This document shows, one piece after another, positions 33,958 to 43,408 of a DNA stretch of 64,000 bases. How positions within the stretch are numbered: position 1 is the first letter of the stretch; the number at the start of each line of letters is the position of its first letter. The notes beneath the pieces are model-generated. The model worked only from the letters and a program-made list of their open reading frames with translations, was not told the DNA's origin and searched no databases. The position numbers were made by a program, and so were the translations under genes. The DNA is taken from the NCBI RefSeq assembly GCF_021545335.1, contig NZ_CP089312.1, positions 62,001 to 126,000 on the forward strand. The letters are read 5' to 3'. Source of the stretch: Streptomyces sp. GQFP. GTDB lineage: Bacteria; Actinomycetota; Actinomycetes; Streptomycetales; Streptomycetaceae.

Positions 33958-34365
33958 TCAGACCGCGGGACGCGGTGCCCGCAGATGGGCCCGCGCGGCC
34001 AGTTCGTCCTCGTCGACGAACGTGAGCATCGGCTGGCCCGGTGCGCAGAGCATGGTCACGACGAACCGGCAGGGCGCGTCCGTCAGGGCGTTGCCGTCCT
34101 GGTAGTGGATGACGTCGCCGCCCGGCTCCCAGAAGGTCTCCCCGGCCTTGACCACCCGCTCCGGTTCACCCTCCAGCTCGAAGCGCACCGCGCCCTCGAT
34201 CACGTACCCGAAGGCCGGTCCCGAGTGACGGTGCGGCGGGCTGCCGACGTTGCCGGGCGGCCACTCGACCAGAAGGGTCATCCCCGAGGCGCCTTCGGGG
34301 ATATGGGGCGGCGTGACGTCCTGGATCACCTTCGCCGCGGTCATCCAGGCCTCGTTGGTTGACAC
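33958..34365 (-). CDS. Cupin-domain protein
   Basis: 135 residues from GTG 34365, preceded by a perfect GGAGGT six bases upstream. A single cupin barrel: 'WPPGNVGSPPHRHSGPAFGYVIEGAVRFELEG' (motif 1 with HxH...E) and 'KAGETFWEPGGDVIHYQDGNA' (motif 2 with the later His). It would bind one metal; the role could be enzymatic or sensory. Divergent from the NmrA-like reductase gene with back-to-back ECF41-type promoters, so both should be induced together. Confidence 0.87.
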   Translation of the reverse strand: MSTNEAWMTAAKVIQDVTPPHIPEGASGMTLLVEWPPGNVGSPPHRHSGPAFGYVIEGAVRFELEGEPERVVKAGETFWEPGGDVIHYQDGNALTDAPCRFVVTMLCAPGQPMLTFVDEDELAARAHLRAPRPAV

Positions 34366-34422
34366 TGTTGCACCTCCGTGGACTCCTGCATCCGGTGTTT
34401 TCACACCCTTTCTCGACGAGGA

Positions 34423-34449
34423 GACCGGATACGCCCCGGTCCTGTGACA
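34423..34449 (-). promoter_or_regulatory. ECF41-type promoter of the cupin gene
   Basis: On the minus strand: TGTCACA (34449-34443), 16-base spacer, GGTC (34426-34423). The start codon is 57 bases further on. Its -35 is only 17 bases from that of the divergent promoter at 34467. Confidence 0.8.
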
Positions 34450-34466
34450 GTCGCCGTGCGAGTCGA

Positions 34467-34493
34467 TGTCACAACAGTGGTACGTGGCCTGTC
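34467..34493 (+). promoter_or_regulatory. ECF41-type promoter of the NmrA-aceE operon
   Basis: TGTCACA (34467-34473), 16-base spacer, TGTC (34490-34493), 26 bases before the NmrA-like ATG. It should also transcribe aceE, which follows the NmrA-like gene by seven bases. Confidence 0.78.
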
Positions 34494-34519
34494 GTATGGG
34501 CAGGAGAAAGGGGATCCAG

Positions 34520-35278
34520 ATGAAGGTAGTTGTCGCGGGAGCCACCGGCCGGATCGGCTCCAGGACGATGATGCGGCTCCGGGACCACGGTGTGGAGGTC
34601 GTGCCCGTGTCCCGCCGCCACGGTGTCGACGTGATCACCGGGGACGGTCTCGACGAGGCACTGCGGGACGCCGAGGTACTGGTGGACGTCACCGACGCGC
34701 CCGCGCGCACCGAGGGGGCGGGGCTCCAGTTCTTCCGTACCGCCACGACCAACCTCCTGGGCGCGGCGGTCGCGGCCGGTGTCGAGCACCATGTGGTCCT
34801 CTCTGCCGTGGGGGCCGATCTGCTGTGGTCGGACTACTTTCGCGCGAAGCTGCTCCAGGAGGACATGGTGCGCAGTTCGCCGGTTCCGCACTCGATCGTG
34901 CGGGCCACACCGTTCTTCGAGTCCATCGAGGCCATGGTGGAGAAGAACACGGTCTACGACCACGTACACGTCGCGCCGGTCCTCGTCCCTCCCGTGTCGA
35001 CAGAGGACGTCGCTGTCGCCGTCGCCCATGTCGCCGTAGGGCTCCCGCTGTTCGGCGTCACAGAGGTCGCCGGGCCCGAGATGCGTCACCTCGACGAGCT
35101 GGCGGACGAGGTGCTGGTCGCCCGTGGTGACAAGCGGGTTGTCGTCCCGGACGCGCAGGCCCGGTACTTCGGTGCCGAGTTGAGGGAACGGACCCTGGTG
35201 CCCCGGACGAACCCCCGCGTGGGCCATCTGTCGTTCGCCGAGTGGCTGGCGCGGCCCGTCGTGCACGCCCAGGGGTGA
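34520..35278 (+). CDS. NmrA-like NAD(P)-binding reductase
   Basis: 252 residues from ATG 34520 (AAAGGGGAT upstream). Rossmann start '[20 protein letters not shown]' (GxxGxxG), then '[24 protein letters not shown]' and '[30 protein letters not shown]'. An atypical SDR of the NmrA/HSCARG class lacking a full YxxxK catalytic site. Such proteins act as quinone or nucleotide-linked reductases or as redox sensors. Close paralogue of the protein encoded at 42585, with shared 'FFRT(A/S)TTNLL' and C-terminal 'NTxVPGPxA'-like ends. First gene of an operon with aceE. Confidence 0.85.
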   Translation: MKVVVAGATGRIGSRTMMRLRDHGVEVVPVSRRHGVDVITGDGLDEALRDAEVLVDVTDAPARTEGAGLQFFRTATTNLLGAAVAAGVEHHVVLSAVGADLLWSDYFRAKLLQEDMVRSSPVPHSIVRATPFFESIEAMVEKNTVYDHVHVAPVLVPPVSTEDVAVAVAHVAVGLPLFGVTEVAGPEMRHLDELADEVLVARGDKRVVVPDAQARYFGAELRERTLVPRTNPRVGHLSFAEWLARPVVHAQG

Positions 35279-35285
35279 TCGCGTC

Positions 35286-37937
35286 GTGAGCGAACTCGAC
35301 CAACTGCCCGACCGTGACGCGGAGGAGACCGCCGAATGGCAGGCGTCGCTCGACGCCGTCATCCGGCACACCGGGCCCGAGCGCGCCGTGTATCTGCTGC
35401 GGCGCGTGCACGAGTACGCGGCCAGGTCCGGGGTGGCCCTCCCGGGGCTGCTGTCCTCGGACTACATCAACACCATCCCGGCGTCCGCCCAGCCCGCCTT
35501 CCCCGGTGACCTCGCCATGGAGTCCCGGATCACCGCGCTGAACCGGTGGAACGCGGCCGCGATGGTGACCCGTGGTTCACGTCTGGGGCTGGGCGGCCAC
35601 ATCGCGACCTACGCGTCGGCGGCTTGGCTCTACGAGGTCGGGTTCAACCATTTCTTCCGGGGCAAGGACGGCGATGGTTCTGGGGACCAGCTGTATCTCC
35701 AGGGGCATGCATCCCCCGGGATCTACGCACGGGTGTTCCTGGAGGGGCGGCTGAGCGAGGAGCAGCTGGACGGTTTCCGGCGCGAGGCCGACGGTCACGG
35801 GCTGCCGTCGTACCCGCATCCCCGGCGGCTGCCGTGGCTGTGGGAGTTCCCGACGGTCTCGATGGGGCTCGGCCCGCTCGCCGCCGTCTACCAGGCCAGG
35901 TTCAACCGCTATCTCCTCAACCGGGGGATCAAGGACACGTCCGGGTCGCGGGTGTGGGCCTTCCTGGGCGACGGGGAGGTGGACGAGCCCGAGTCGACGG
36001 CCGCGCTGGAACTCGCCGCCCGTGAGGACCTCGACAACCTCACCTTCGTCGTCAACTGCAATCTGCAACGCCTTGACGGTCCGGTGCGGTCCAACTCCAA
36101 GATCGTGCAGGAACTGGAGGCACGGTTCCGGGGCTCCGGCTGGCATGTCGTGAAGACCCTGTGGGGCGAGGCCTGGGACTCCGTGCTCGGGCAGGACGTG
36201 GACGGCTCCCTCGTCCGCCGGCTCGGCGAGACACCCGACGCCCAGCTCCAGACGTACGCCGCACGGGACGCCACGTACATCCGCAAGCACTTCTTCGTCG
36301 GCGACGAGTTGTCGCACCTCGCCGCGGGTCTGAGCGACGCGCAGCTCACCGAGTTGTTCGAGAACTCCCGGGGCGGTCACGAACCGCTCAAGGTGTACGC
36401 CGCCTACCGGGCCGCCGTCGAGCACAGGGGGCAGCCGACCGTCGTCCTCGCCCAGACGGTGAAGGGCCACACCCTGGGGTCGGCGTTCGAGTCCCGCAAC
36501 GCCAACCACCAGATGAAGAAGCTGACGATGGCCCAGTTCCGTGAGATGCGCGACGCGCTGGAACTCCCCATCCCGGACAGCGCGTTGAGCGGTGACCTGG
36601 TGCCGTACTGGCACCCCGGTGAGGACTCGGAGGAGGTGCGCTACCTCCGCGAGCGGCGTACCGCGCTGGGAGGCCCCGTTCCGCTGCGGCGGGTGGTGGC
36701 CAAGCCACTGCCGGAGCCGCCGACCGACCCGTTCGACGTCCTCCGAAAGGGCTTCGGCAAGCAGGAAGTGGCCACCACCATGGCCCTGGTCCGGCTGGTC
36801 AAGGACCTGATGCGCGTCGAGGGGACGGGGCCGCGCTGGGTGCCGATCATCCCCGACGAGGCACGGACGTTCGGCATGGAGTCCCTGTTCCCAACGGCCG
36901 GGATCTACTCGCCGAAGGGCCAGACCTACGAGCCGGTCGATGTCGACCAGCTGCTCCACTACCGGGAGGCCACGGACGGCCAGCTCATCGACGAGGGCAT
37001 CACCGAGGCCGGGTCGCTGGCCGAGTTCACAGCCGCCGCGACGTCGTACGCCACGCACGGCGAACCCATGATCCCCTTCTACATCTTCTACGCCATGTTC
37101 GGATTCCAGCGCACGGGCGACCAGTTCTGGGCCCTGGCGGACCAGATGGGCCGCGGCTTCGTCGTCGGGGCGACGGCGGGCCGTACGACGATGACCGGCG
37201 AGGGACTCCAGCACGCCGACGGGCACTCCCATCTGCTGGCCTCCACGAATCCGGCCGCCGTGAGCTACGACCCGGCCTTCGCGTACGAGATCGCGGTGAT
37301 CGTCCGGGAAGGGCTGCGGCGCATGTACGGCGAGGCGCCCGAGGACGTCTTCTACTACCTGACGGTCTACAACGAGCCCAAGCGGCAACCGGCGATGCCC
37401 GGCGGGCCGGACGTCGAGGAAGGCGTCCTGCGGGGCATATATCCCTTCCGGCCGGTGCAGCCGCACGTCACGGGCCCGCGCATCCAGCTGCTGGCGTCCG
37501 GCACGGCCATCCACTGGGCCCTCAAGGCCCAGGAACTCCTCCTCTCCCAGTGGGGAGTCCACGCCGGCGTCTGGTCGGTGACGTCCTGGACGGAACTGCG
37601 CCGCGACGCCCTGTGCGTCGACCGGGCGCGGCTGCGGGGCGAGGAGCGCGTCCCGTACGTGACGGCCGCGCTGTCCGGCGTACAGGGGCCCGTGCTCGCG
37701 GTCAGCGACTGGATGCGGCAGGTGCCCGACCAGATCAGCCAGTGGGTCGAGCAGGACTACTCGTCACTCGGCACGGACGGCTTCGGACTGTCGGACACCC
37801 GTGACGCCGTACGCCGTTACTTCCGCGTGGACGCCGAATCGATCGTCGTCGCCGCCCTGGACCAGCTGGCGCGGACCGGCGCGGTCGATGCGGAAACGGT
37901 CGTGCGAGCGCGCGACCGCTACGACTGGCAGGGCTGA
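35286..37937 (+). CDS. aceE: Pyruvate dehydrogenase E1 component, homodimeric type
   Basis: 883 residues, full length for AceE. Thiamine-diphosphate motif '[34 protein letters not shown]' (GDG...N) at about 222-256; the substrate-binding 'GFNHFFRG' segment is at about 120-127, and '[18 protein letters not shown]'-like and '[21 protein letters not shown]' segments (His pair) follow in the second half. Decarboxylates pyruvate and acetylates lipoyl E2. A second, stress-linked copy is likely because housekeeping aceE is normally elsewhere; no E2/E3 gene is nearby. Seven bases after the NmrA-like gene, under the ECF41-type promoter at 34467. Confidence 0.95.
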   Translation: MSELDQLPDRDAEETAEWQASLDAVIRHTGPERAVYLLRRVHEYAARSGVALPGLLSSDYINTIPASAQPAFPGDLAMESRITALNRWNAAAMVTRGSRLGLGGHIATYASAAWLYEVGFNHFFRGKDGDGSGDQLYLQGHASPGIYARVFLEGRLSEEQLDGFRREADGHGLPSYPHPRRLPWLWEFPTVSMGLGPLAAVYQARFNRYLLNRGIKDTSGSRVWAFLGDGEVDEPESTAALELAAREDLDNLTFVVNCNLQRLDGPVRSNSKIVQELEARFRGSGWHVVKTLWGEAWDSVLGQDVDGSLVRRLGETPDAQLQTYAARDATYIRKHFFVGDELSHLAAGLSDAQLTELFENSRGGHEPLKVYAAYRAAVEHRGQPTVVLAQTVKGHTLGSAFESRNANHQMKKLTMAQFREMRDALELPIPDSALSGDLVPYWHPGEDSEEVRYLRERRTALGGPVPLRRVVAKPLPEPPTDPFDVLRKGFGKQEVATTMALVRLVKDLMRVEGTGPRWVPIIPDEARTFGMESLFPTAGIYSPKGQTYEPVDVDQLLHYREATDGQLIDEGITEAGSLAEFTAAATSYATHGEPMIPFYIFYAMFGFQRTGDQFWALADQMGRGFVVGATAGRTTMTGEGLQHADGHSHLLASTNPAAVSYDPAFAYEIAVIVREGLRRMYGEAPEDVFYYLTVYNEPKRQPAMPGGPDVEEGVLRGIYPFRPVQPHVTGPRIQLLASGTAIHWALKAQELLLSQWGVHAGVWSVTSWTELRRDALCVDRARLRGEERVPYVTAALSGVQGPVLAVSDWMRQVPDQISQWVEQDYSSLGTDGFGLSDTRDAVRRYFRVDAESIVVAALDQLARTGAVDAETVVRARDRYDWQG

Positions 37938-37980
37938 ACACCTCGTCGAAGGCACGGCGCGTCGAAAGTGAGCCAGTGAC

Positions 37981-38751
37981 ATGCACCCTTTCCCCTCAGC
38001 GGTGTCCGTCGCTCCTCCCGGCCGGGAGGAGTCGGACGACTACGCGATCAGCGCCGAGTTCTACGACGTCCTGCAGGCGGAGCGGGACGGGGCCCGTGTG
38101 CACCGGCTGTACGGCGACGCTGTCGGCAGGGCCCGTCTCGGTGTGCTGGACGTCGGCGCCGGCACCGGACGGGTCACGCTGATGAGCCTGCTCGAATCGC
38201 GGGTCCCGGTGCATGCCGTCGAGCCCACCCGTTCCATGCGGTCCCCGCTGATGACGCGCCTCGCGTCGCTGCCCGCCGACCTGCGGAGGCGGGTCACCGT
38301 GCACCCCCATCGGCTCGACGAGGCCGAACTGCACGGGGTGGCCGACGTGGCCGTGTGCCACAACACGATCGCCTGTCTCCACCCGGCTTCACGGCGCGCC
38401 CTGTGGCCGGCCGTCGCCGGAGCACTCGTACCCGGAGGTGTGCTGCTCGTCCAGCTCCCGCCCGCCCGTCTCCCGCGCCGTGAGACCACGCACGATCTGC
38501 CGACGCAGCGGATCGGCCAGCACGAGTACGGCGGACGCATGGTCGCGTCGGCCGACGCGAACCGGATCCGGACCCGCTTCCACTACTGGGTGCGGGGCGA
38601 GGGCGGGGTGCTGCGGGAGCACCACGAGACGTTCTGGATGTGGCCGACCACCCGTGGGGAGGTGATCGGGGAACTGGCGGAGTGCGGCTTCGCTCCGCTG
38701 TCCGGGCGGACCGATCCCGCCGTGCTGGCGGTGCGGCTCGTGCGGCGCTGA
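37981..38751 (+). CDS. Class I SAM-dependent methyltransferase
   Basis: 256 residues. Motif I 'VLDVGAGTGRVTLMSLLES' at about 49-67, acidic loop 'HAVEPTRSMRSPLMTRLA', then 'DVAVCHNTIACLHPASRRALWPAVAGALVPGGVLLVQLPPARLP' (motifs post-II to III). The C-terminal region 'FHYWVRGEGGVLREHHETFWMWPTTRGEVIGELAECGF' is typical of small-molecule methyltransferases. Substrate unknown. It follows aceE by 43 bases with no terminator seen and no ECF41-type promoter of its own, so it may belong to the same operon. Confidence 0.85.
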   Translation: MHPFPSAVSVAPPGREESDDYAISAEFYDVLQAERDGARVHRLYGDAVGRARLGVLDVGAGTGRVTLMSLLESRVPVHAVEPTRSMRSPLMTRLASLPADLRRRVTVHPHRLDEAELHGVADVAVCHNTIACLHPASRRALWPAVAGALVPGGVLLVQLPPARLPRRETTHDLPTQRIGQHEYGGRMVASADANRIRTRFHYWVRGEGGVLREHHETFWMWPTTRGEVIGELAECGFAPLSGRTDPAVLAVRLVRR

Positions 38752-38770
38752 GGAGTCCGTACCGGACGGT

Positions 38771-38797
38771 TGTCACAAGCGGGGTTACTTGTCGGTC
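38771..38797 (+). promoter_or_regulatory. ECF41-type promoter of the Ohr-like gene
   Basis: TGTCACA (38771-38777), 16-base spacer, GGTC (38794-38797), 53 bases before the ATG at 38851. Confidence 0.8.
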
Positions 38798-38850
38798 AAC
38801 CGGATGTCCGGGGCCCAGGCCTTCCCCCAGCACATCGACGGAGTCGCGCG

Positions 38851-39348
38851 ATGACCGACCAGAGTCCGCTGCCCGATCTGTCCACCGAGATGGACTTCGG
38901 CGGAGAGTCCTTCGCCCCCATCTACACCACGACAGTGACCGTGAGCGGCGGGACAGCGAGTCATGGGCGGGCCTCGGGCAGGGCGCGTTCGGCCGACGGA
39001 GCCCTTGATCTCGATCTGCGGATGCCCGCCGAACTGGGCGGCGACGGTCGGGGCACGAATCCCGAGCAGCTGTTCGCCGCCGGCTTCGCCGCCTGCTACC
39101 ACGGGGCGTTGAGCCTGGTGGCACGGCAGGTGCCGCTGGATCCCACCGAGATCTCCGTGGAGGCGACGGTGGCCTTCGGGCGGGACCCGGAGGACGGCGG
39201 CTATCTGCTGCGCGTCGACCTGCTGGTCCGGTGGCCGGGCATCGATCCGGAGACCGCCGCCCCGCTGCTGGAGAAGGCCGATTCGCTGTGCCCGTACGCG
39301 AAAATGGCCTGGCAGGGAACGCCGACGACCATCACGTTGGCTCCGTAG
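38851..39348 (+). CDS. OsmC/Ohr-family thiol peroxidase
   Basis: 165 residues from ATG 38851 (GGAG upstream). Ohr-type features: 'YTTTVTVSGGTASHGRASGRARSADGALDLDLRMP', first catalytic Cys in 'LFAAGFAACYHGALSLVA', second in 'LLEKADSLCPYAKMAWQG', with Arg near residue 45. Reduces organic hydroperoxides, probably via lipoylated protein in this family; the nearby aceE is then suggestive. No OhrR/MarR regulator is adjacent; an ECF41-type promoter takes that role. Confidence 0.92.
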   Translation: MTDQSPLPDLSTEMDFGGESFAPIYTTTVTVSGGTASHGRASGRARSADGALDLDLRMPAELGGDGRGTNPEQLFAAGFAACYHGALSLVARQVPLDPTEISVEATVAFGRDPEDGGYLLRVDLLVRWPGIDPETAAPLLEKADSLCPYAKMAWQGTPTTITLAP

Positions 39349-39364
39349 CGGTCCAGCCGTCCAC

Positions 39365-39391
39365 TGTCACAGGACAGGGCGCTGCGCGGTC
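39365..39391 (+). promoter_or_regulatory. ECF41-type promoter of the ferredoxin-reductase-like gene
   Basis: TGTCACA (39365-39371), 16-base spacer, GGTC (39388-39391), 39 bases before GTG 39431. Confidence 0.8.
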
Positions 39392-39430
39392 TCATGGGTG
39401 TCCCACGCCGCATCGGAGATGAGGAACCCC

Positions 39431-40654
39431 GTGAACACTTTCGTGATCGTCGGTGGCGGTCTGGCCGCAGGCAGGACCGCGGAGGCACTGCGGAAGCACG
39501 GCCACAGCGGGCCGCTCGTCATCATCGGCGACGAGGCCGAGAAGCCGTACATCCGGCCGCCGCTCTCCAAGGGGTATCTGCTGGGGAAGGAGGAGCGCGA
39601 CTCGATCTTCGTGCACCCCGACGACTGGTACCGGGAGCACGGCGTCGACCTGCTGCTGGACACGCGTGCCCGCGCGGTCGATCCGCGGGCGCGGACGGTG
39701 GAACTGGACGACGGCCGTCAAGTCCCGTACGCCAAACTGCTCCTGGCCACCGGCTCGTCCCCGCGTCGGCTGTCCGTCCCGGGTGCGGATCTCGACAACG
39801 TCCTGTATCTGCGCCGGGTGGGACAGAGCGAACGGCTCAAGTCCGTGTTCCGGCCGGGGGCGAGGATCGTGGTGGTCGGGGCCGGGTGGATCGGCCTGGA
39901 GACCGCCGCTGCCGCCCGCATGGCCGGCGCCGAGGTGACGGTGCTCAACCACTCGGAGCTTCCCCTGCTGAAGGTGCTCGGGCGGGAGGCGGCCGAGGTG
40001 TTCGCGGCGCTGCACGCCGATCACGGCGTCGACATACTGCCCACCGTGGAGGTGGAGTCCCTCACCGGGACGGACGGGCGCGTGGACGGCGTACGGCTGG
40101 CCGACGGCAGACATCTGGACGCGGACGCCGTCGTCGTGGGCGTCGGGATCACGCCCAATGTCCAGCTGGCCCAGGAGGCGGGCCTGGAGGTGCGCAACGG
40201 CATCGTCACCGACGAGCGTCTGCGGACCTCGGTGGCCGACATCCACGCGGCGGGCGATGTCGCCAACGCCTACCACCCGCTGCTCGGTCGCCATCTCCGT
40301 GTCGAGCACTGGGCCAACGCCCTGCGGCAGCCGGAGGTGGCGGCGCTCTCCATGCTCGGCGAGGACGCCGTCTACGACAGGCTGCCGTACTTCTACACGG
40401 ACCAGTACGACCTCGGGATGGAGTACACGGGTTACACGGAGCCCGGGGGCTACGACCGGGTCGTCTTCCGTGGGGAGCCGTCCGAACGACGGTTCGTCTG
40501 CTTCTGGATGGCGGGCAAGCGGGTCCAGGCGGGCATGAGCGTCAATGTCTGGGACGTCATCGAACCGATCCGGGCCCTCGCCGCGTCCGGGGCCGACCTC
40601 GACGGCACGGTCCTCGCCGACCCGGACGTACCGCTGGACCGCATCCTGCCGTGA
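39431..40654 (+). CDS. FAD/NAD(P)-dependent ferredoxin-reductase-like protein
   Basis: 407 residues from GTG 39431 (GAGGAA four bases upstream). Two Rossmann sites: FAD 'FVIVGGGLAAGRTAEALRKHG' at the start and NAD 'RIVVVGAGWIGLETAAAARMAG' near 145-166; 'DIHAAGDVANAYHPLLGRH' is the C-terminal FAD motif. The C-terminal Reductase_C domain 'RFVCFWMAGKRVQAGMSVNVWDVIEPI' marks BenD/RubB-type ferredoxin or rubredoxin reductases. No ferredoxin or oxygenase gene is adjacent, so the electron acceptor is unknown. Confidence 0.9.
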   Translation: MNTFVIVGGGLAAGRTAEALRKHGHSGPLVIIGDEAEKPYIRPPLSKGYLLGKEERDSIFVHPDDWYREHGVDLLLDTRARAVDPRARTVELDDGRQVPYAKLLLATGSSPRRLSVPGADLDNVLYLRRVGQSERLKSVFRPGARIVVVGAGWIGLETAAAARMAGAEVTVLNHSELPLLKVLGREAAEVFAALHADHGVDILPTVEVESLTGTDGRVDGVRLADGRHLDADAVVVGVGITPNVQLAQEAGLEVRNGIVTDERLRTSVADIHAAGDVANAYHPLLGRHLRVEHWANALRQPEVAALSMLGEDAVYDRLPYFYTDQYDLGMEYTGYTEPGGYDRVVFRGEPSERRFVCFWMAGKRVQAGMSVNVWDVIEPIRALAASGADLDGTVLADPDVPLDRILP

Positions 40655-40685
40655 CACCGGAACACACGGTGTCACCCACCATGCG

Positions 40686-40712
40686 TGTCACAGATCCCGG
40701 GACGACCTGGTC
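40686..40712 (+). promoter_or_regulatory. ECF41-type promoter of the aspartate-oxidase-like gene
   Basis: TGTCACA (40686-40692), 16-base spacer, GGTC (40709-40712), 35 bases before GTG 40748. Confidence 0.8.
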
Positions 40713-40747
40713 GTACTGAGTGACAACCCCCGCGATCGGAGTGAACG

Positions 40748-42478
40748 GTGGCTATCGACGAACAACAGCTTTCCACGACGGTGCTGGTGATCGGCACGGG
40801 AGGTGCCGGGCTCCGGGCGGCGATCGAACTCGCCGAGGCCGGTGTCGACGTCCTCGCGGTCGGCAAGCGTCCCAAGGACGACGCGCATACGGCGCTCGCC
40901 GCCGGTGGCATCAACGCGGCCCTGGCCACCATGGACCCCGAGGACAGCTGGCAGCAGCACGCGGCCGACACCCTCAAGGAGAGCTACCTGCTGGCCGACC
41001 CCCGCACGGCCGAGATCGTCACCCAGGGTGCCGCCCGGGGCATCGACGACCTGGAGCGCTACGGCATGGCCTTCGCCAGGGAGGAGGACGGCCGGATCTC
41101 CCAGCGCTTCTTCGGCGCGCACACCTTCCGGCGTACCGCCTTCGCGGGCGACTACACGGGCCTGGAGATCCAGCGCACGCTCATCAGGCGCGCGGAACAG
41201 CTGAAGCTCCCCGTGCTCGACGGCGTCTACATCACCCGGCTGCTGGTGCACGACGGCGCGGTCTTCGGCGCCTACGGCTTCGACCTCACCGACGGCAAGC
41301 GCTACCTGATCCACGCGGACGCGGTCATCCTCGCCGCGGGCGGCCACACCCGTATCTGGCGGCGTACGTCCTCACGACGGGACGAGAACACGGGCGACTC
41401 CTTCCGACTGGCCGTCGAGGCCGGTGCCCGGCTGCGCGACGCCGAGCTGGTGCAGTTCCACCCGTCCGGGATCATCGAGCCGGAGAACGCGGCCGGCACC
41501 CTGGTCAGCGAGGCAGCCCGGGGCGAGGGCGGGATCCTGCGCAACGCGCTCGGGGAACGCTTCATGGCCCGCTACGACCCCGACCGCATGGAACTGTCCA
41601 CCCGAGACCGCGTGGCCCTGGCCTCCTACACGGAGATCAAGGAAGGACGCGGAACGCCCAAGGGGGGCGTCTGGCTCGACGTCTCCCACCTGCCACGGCA
41701 GACGGTCATGACGCGACTCCCCCGGGTCTACCAGACCCTCCTCGACCTCCAGATGCTCGACATCACCCGCGAGCCGATCGAGATCGCGCCCACCGCGCAC
41801 TACTCGATGGGCGGGGTGTGGGTGCGGCCCGAGGACCACAGCACCGACGTGCGGGGGCTGTACGCCATCGGCGAGGCGTCGAGCGGGCTGCACGGCGCCA
41901 ACCGTCTCGGCGGGAACAGCCTCATCGAGCTGCTGGTCTTCGGCCGCATCACCGGGCAGGCGGCCGCCGCCTACTCGCGGTCCCTGACGGCGCAGCCACG
42001 GTCGGCGTCGGCCGTCGCCCAGGCCCGCGCGGACATCGACGACCTCCTCGCGGCCGACGGACCCGAGAACGTACGCGCCCTGCAACGCGCGATCCGCAAC
42101 ACGATGACGGAGCACGCGGGAGTCGTCCGGGACGAGGAGGGCCTGAGCGCCGGGCTGGCGGAGCTGTCGGTGATCGAGAAGCGGATGGAGGACGTCGGGG
42201 TGCACCCGGACATCGCCGGCTACCAGGACCTCGCGCACGCCTTCGACCTCAAGTCCGCCGCGCTGGCCGCCCGGGCCACCCTGGAAGCGGCTCTGGAACG
42301 TCGCGAAACCCGTGGCTGCCACAACCGCAGCGACTATCCCGACCTGGATCCCGCTCTGCAGGTCAATCTCCTCTGGTCGCCGACGACCGGTATCACCCGC
42401 GAGAGCATTCCGGCCATCCCTGACGAGATTTCCTCGCTGATGGGGGAAGTCTCGACCGAGGGAAAGCTCGTCGAGTGA
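40748..42478 (+). CDS. L-aspartate oxidase / fumarate reductase-type flavoprotein
   Basis: 576 residues, GTG start behind GGAG. FAD motif 'VLVIGTGGAGLRAAIELAEAG', the flavin-linking region 'DDAHTALAAGGINAAL' (His residue as in SdhA/NadB), active-site 'FHPSGI' and 'SEAARGEGGILRNALGERFM', then 'HYSMGGVWV' and 'GLYAIGEASSGLHGANRLGGNSLIELLVFG'. It belongs to the SdhA/FrdA/NadB superfamily. No iron-sulfur or membrane subunit is adjacent, so it is either an orphan fumarate-reducing flavoprotein or an aspartate oxidase. Neighbouring redox genes favour a stress role, but this is not proved. Confidence 0.85.
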   Translation: MAIDEQQLSTTVLVIGTGGAGLRAAIELAEAGVDVLAVGKRPKDDAHTALAAGGINAALATMDPEDSWQQHAADTLKESYLLADPRTAEIVTQGAARGIDDLERYGMAFAREEDGRISQRFFGAHTFRRTAFAGDYTGLEIQRTLIRRAEQLKLPVLDGVYITRLLVHDGAVFGAYGFDLTDGKRYLIHADAVILAAGGHTRIWRRTSSRRDENTGDSFRLAVEAGARLRDAELVQFHPSGIIEPENAAGTLVSEAARGEGGILRNALGERFMARYDPDRMELSTRDRVALASYTEIKEGRGTPKGGVWLDVSHLPRQTVMTRLPRVYQTLLDLQMLDITREPIEIAPTAHYSMGGVWVRPEDHSTDVRGLYAIGEASSGLHGANRLGGNSLIELLVFGRITGQAAAAYSRSLTAQPRSASAVAQARADIDDLLAADGPENVRALQRAIRNTMTEHAGVVRDEEGLSAGLAELSVIEKRMEDVGVHPDIAGYQDLAHAFDLKSAALAARATLEAALERRETRGCHNRSDYPDLDPALQVNLLWSPTTGITRESIPAIPDEISSLMGEVSTEGKLVE

Positions 42479-42517
42479 GAAGTCGAGTGAGAAGTTTTCC
42501 CGATTCCGGGAAATCCC

Positions 42518-42544
42518 TGTCACACCTGGGGCCACTGCCCTGTC
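42518..42544 (+). promoter_or_regulatory. ECF41-type promoter of the second NmrA-like gene
   Basis: TGTCACA (42518-42524), 16-base spacer, TGTC (42541-42544), 40 bases before ATG 42585. Confidence 0.78.
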
Positions 42545-42584
42545 TCTCCTAGTACAGAGAATGAACCTCCGGAAGGAATCCGTT

Positions 42585-43331
42585 ATGAAGGTCGTAGTGA
42601 TCGGTGGAACCGGACTCATCGGCTCGAAGGTGGTCGGCAAGCTCAACGCGCACGGCCACGAGGCGGTCGCGGCGGCGCCCAACACCGGCGTCAACACGCT
42701 GACGGGCGAGGGTCTGGCCGAGGTCCTGGAGGGCGCGTCGGTCGTGGTCGACGTGTCCAACTCGCCCTCCTTCGCGGACGACGCCGTCATGGAGTTCTTC
42801 CGCACCTCCACGACCAACCTCCTCAAGGCGGAGACCGAGGCCGGTGTCACCCACCACGTGGCACTGTCCGTGGTCGGCACCGAGCGCCTCCAGGCGAGCG
42901 GCTACTTCCGCGCCAAGCAGGTCCAGGAGGACCTGATCAAGGAGTCCGGGATCCCCTGGTCCATCGTCCACGCCACCCAGTTCTTCGAGTTCATGAAGGG
43001 CATCGCGGACATGTCGACCGAGGGCGACAGGGTGCGCCTGGCCCCGGTCAAGATCCAGCCCATCTGGTCCGACGACGTGGCCGCGGCCGTCGGCCGCACC
43101 GCGGTCGGCTCCCCGCTCAACGGTCTCGTGGAGGTCGCGGGACCCGACGTGTTCCAGCTCGACGAGCTGATCCGCAAGGGGCTCGCCGCCAAGGGCGACC
43201 CCCGCCATGTCGTCACGGACCCGCACGCCCCGTACTCCGGTGCCGAGGTGCAGGAGAACACGCTCGTCCCGGGACCGGGCGCGCAGATCGCCGAGACCCG
43301 GTTCACGGACTGGCTCGCGCGGCAGCAGTAG
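42585..43331 (+). CDS. NmrA-like NAD(P)-binding reductase, second copy
   Basis: 248 residues from ATG 42585 (AAGGAA upstream). 'MKVVVIGGTGLIGSKVVGKL' dinucleotide motif; 'ASVVVDVSNSPSFADDAVMEFFRTSTTNLLKAETEAGVTHHVALSVVGTERL'; C-terminal 'NTLVPGPGAQIAETRFTDWL'. Paralogue of the protein encoded at 34520, and like it preceded by an ECF41-type promoter with -10 TGTC. In ECF41 literature the partner genes are grouped as carboxymuconolactone decarboxylase, oxidoreductase and epimerase-like SDR; this is the SDR class. A strong terminator follows at once. Confidence 0.86.
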   Translation: MKVVVIGGTGLIGSKVVGKLNAHGHEAVAAAPNTGVNTLTGEGLAEVLEGASVVVDVSNSPSFADDAVMEFFRTSTTNLLKAETEAGVTHHVALSVVGTERLQASGYFRAKQVQEDLIKESGIPWSIVHATQFFEFMKGIADMSTEGDRVRLAPVKIQPIWSDDVAAAVGRTAVGSPLNGLVEVAGPDVFQLDELIRKGLAAKGDPRHVVTDPHAPYSGAEVQENTLVPGPGAQIAETRFTDWLARQQ

Positions 43332-43339
43332 TCCTGCCG

Positions 43340-43369
43340 GTGGTCCCCTGCCCGCGGGCAGGGGACCAC
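43340..43369. terminator. 30-bp perfect palindrome, terminator
   Basis: Left half GTGGTCCCCTGCCCG (43340-43354) is followed immediately by its exact reverse complement (43355-43369). It starts eight bases after the second NmrA-like stop codon. It isolates that gene from the small coiled-coil gene downstream. Confidence 0.85.
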
Positions 43370-43408
43370 ATTCCGCTGTGAACTCCGCTCACGAGGAAAT
43401 GGCCTTCC

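Noticed and set aside
35577..37562. Long minus-strand frame opposite aceE
   Set aside because: No family motif and shadow-type composition; aceE is complete on the other strand.
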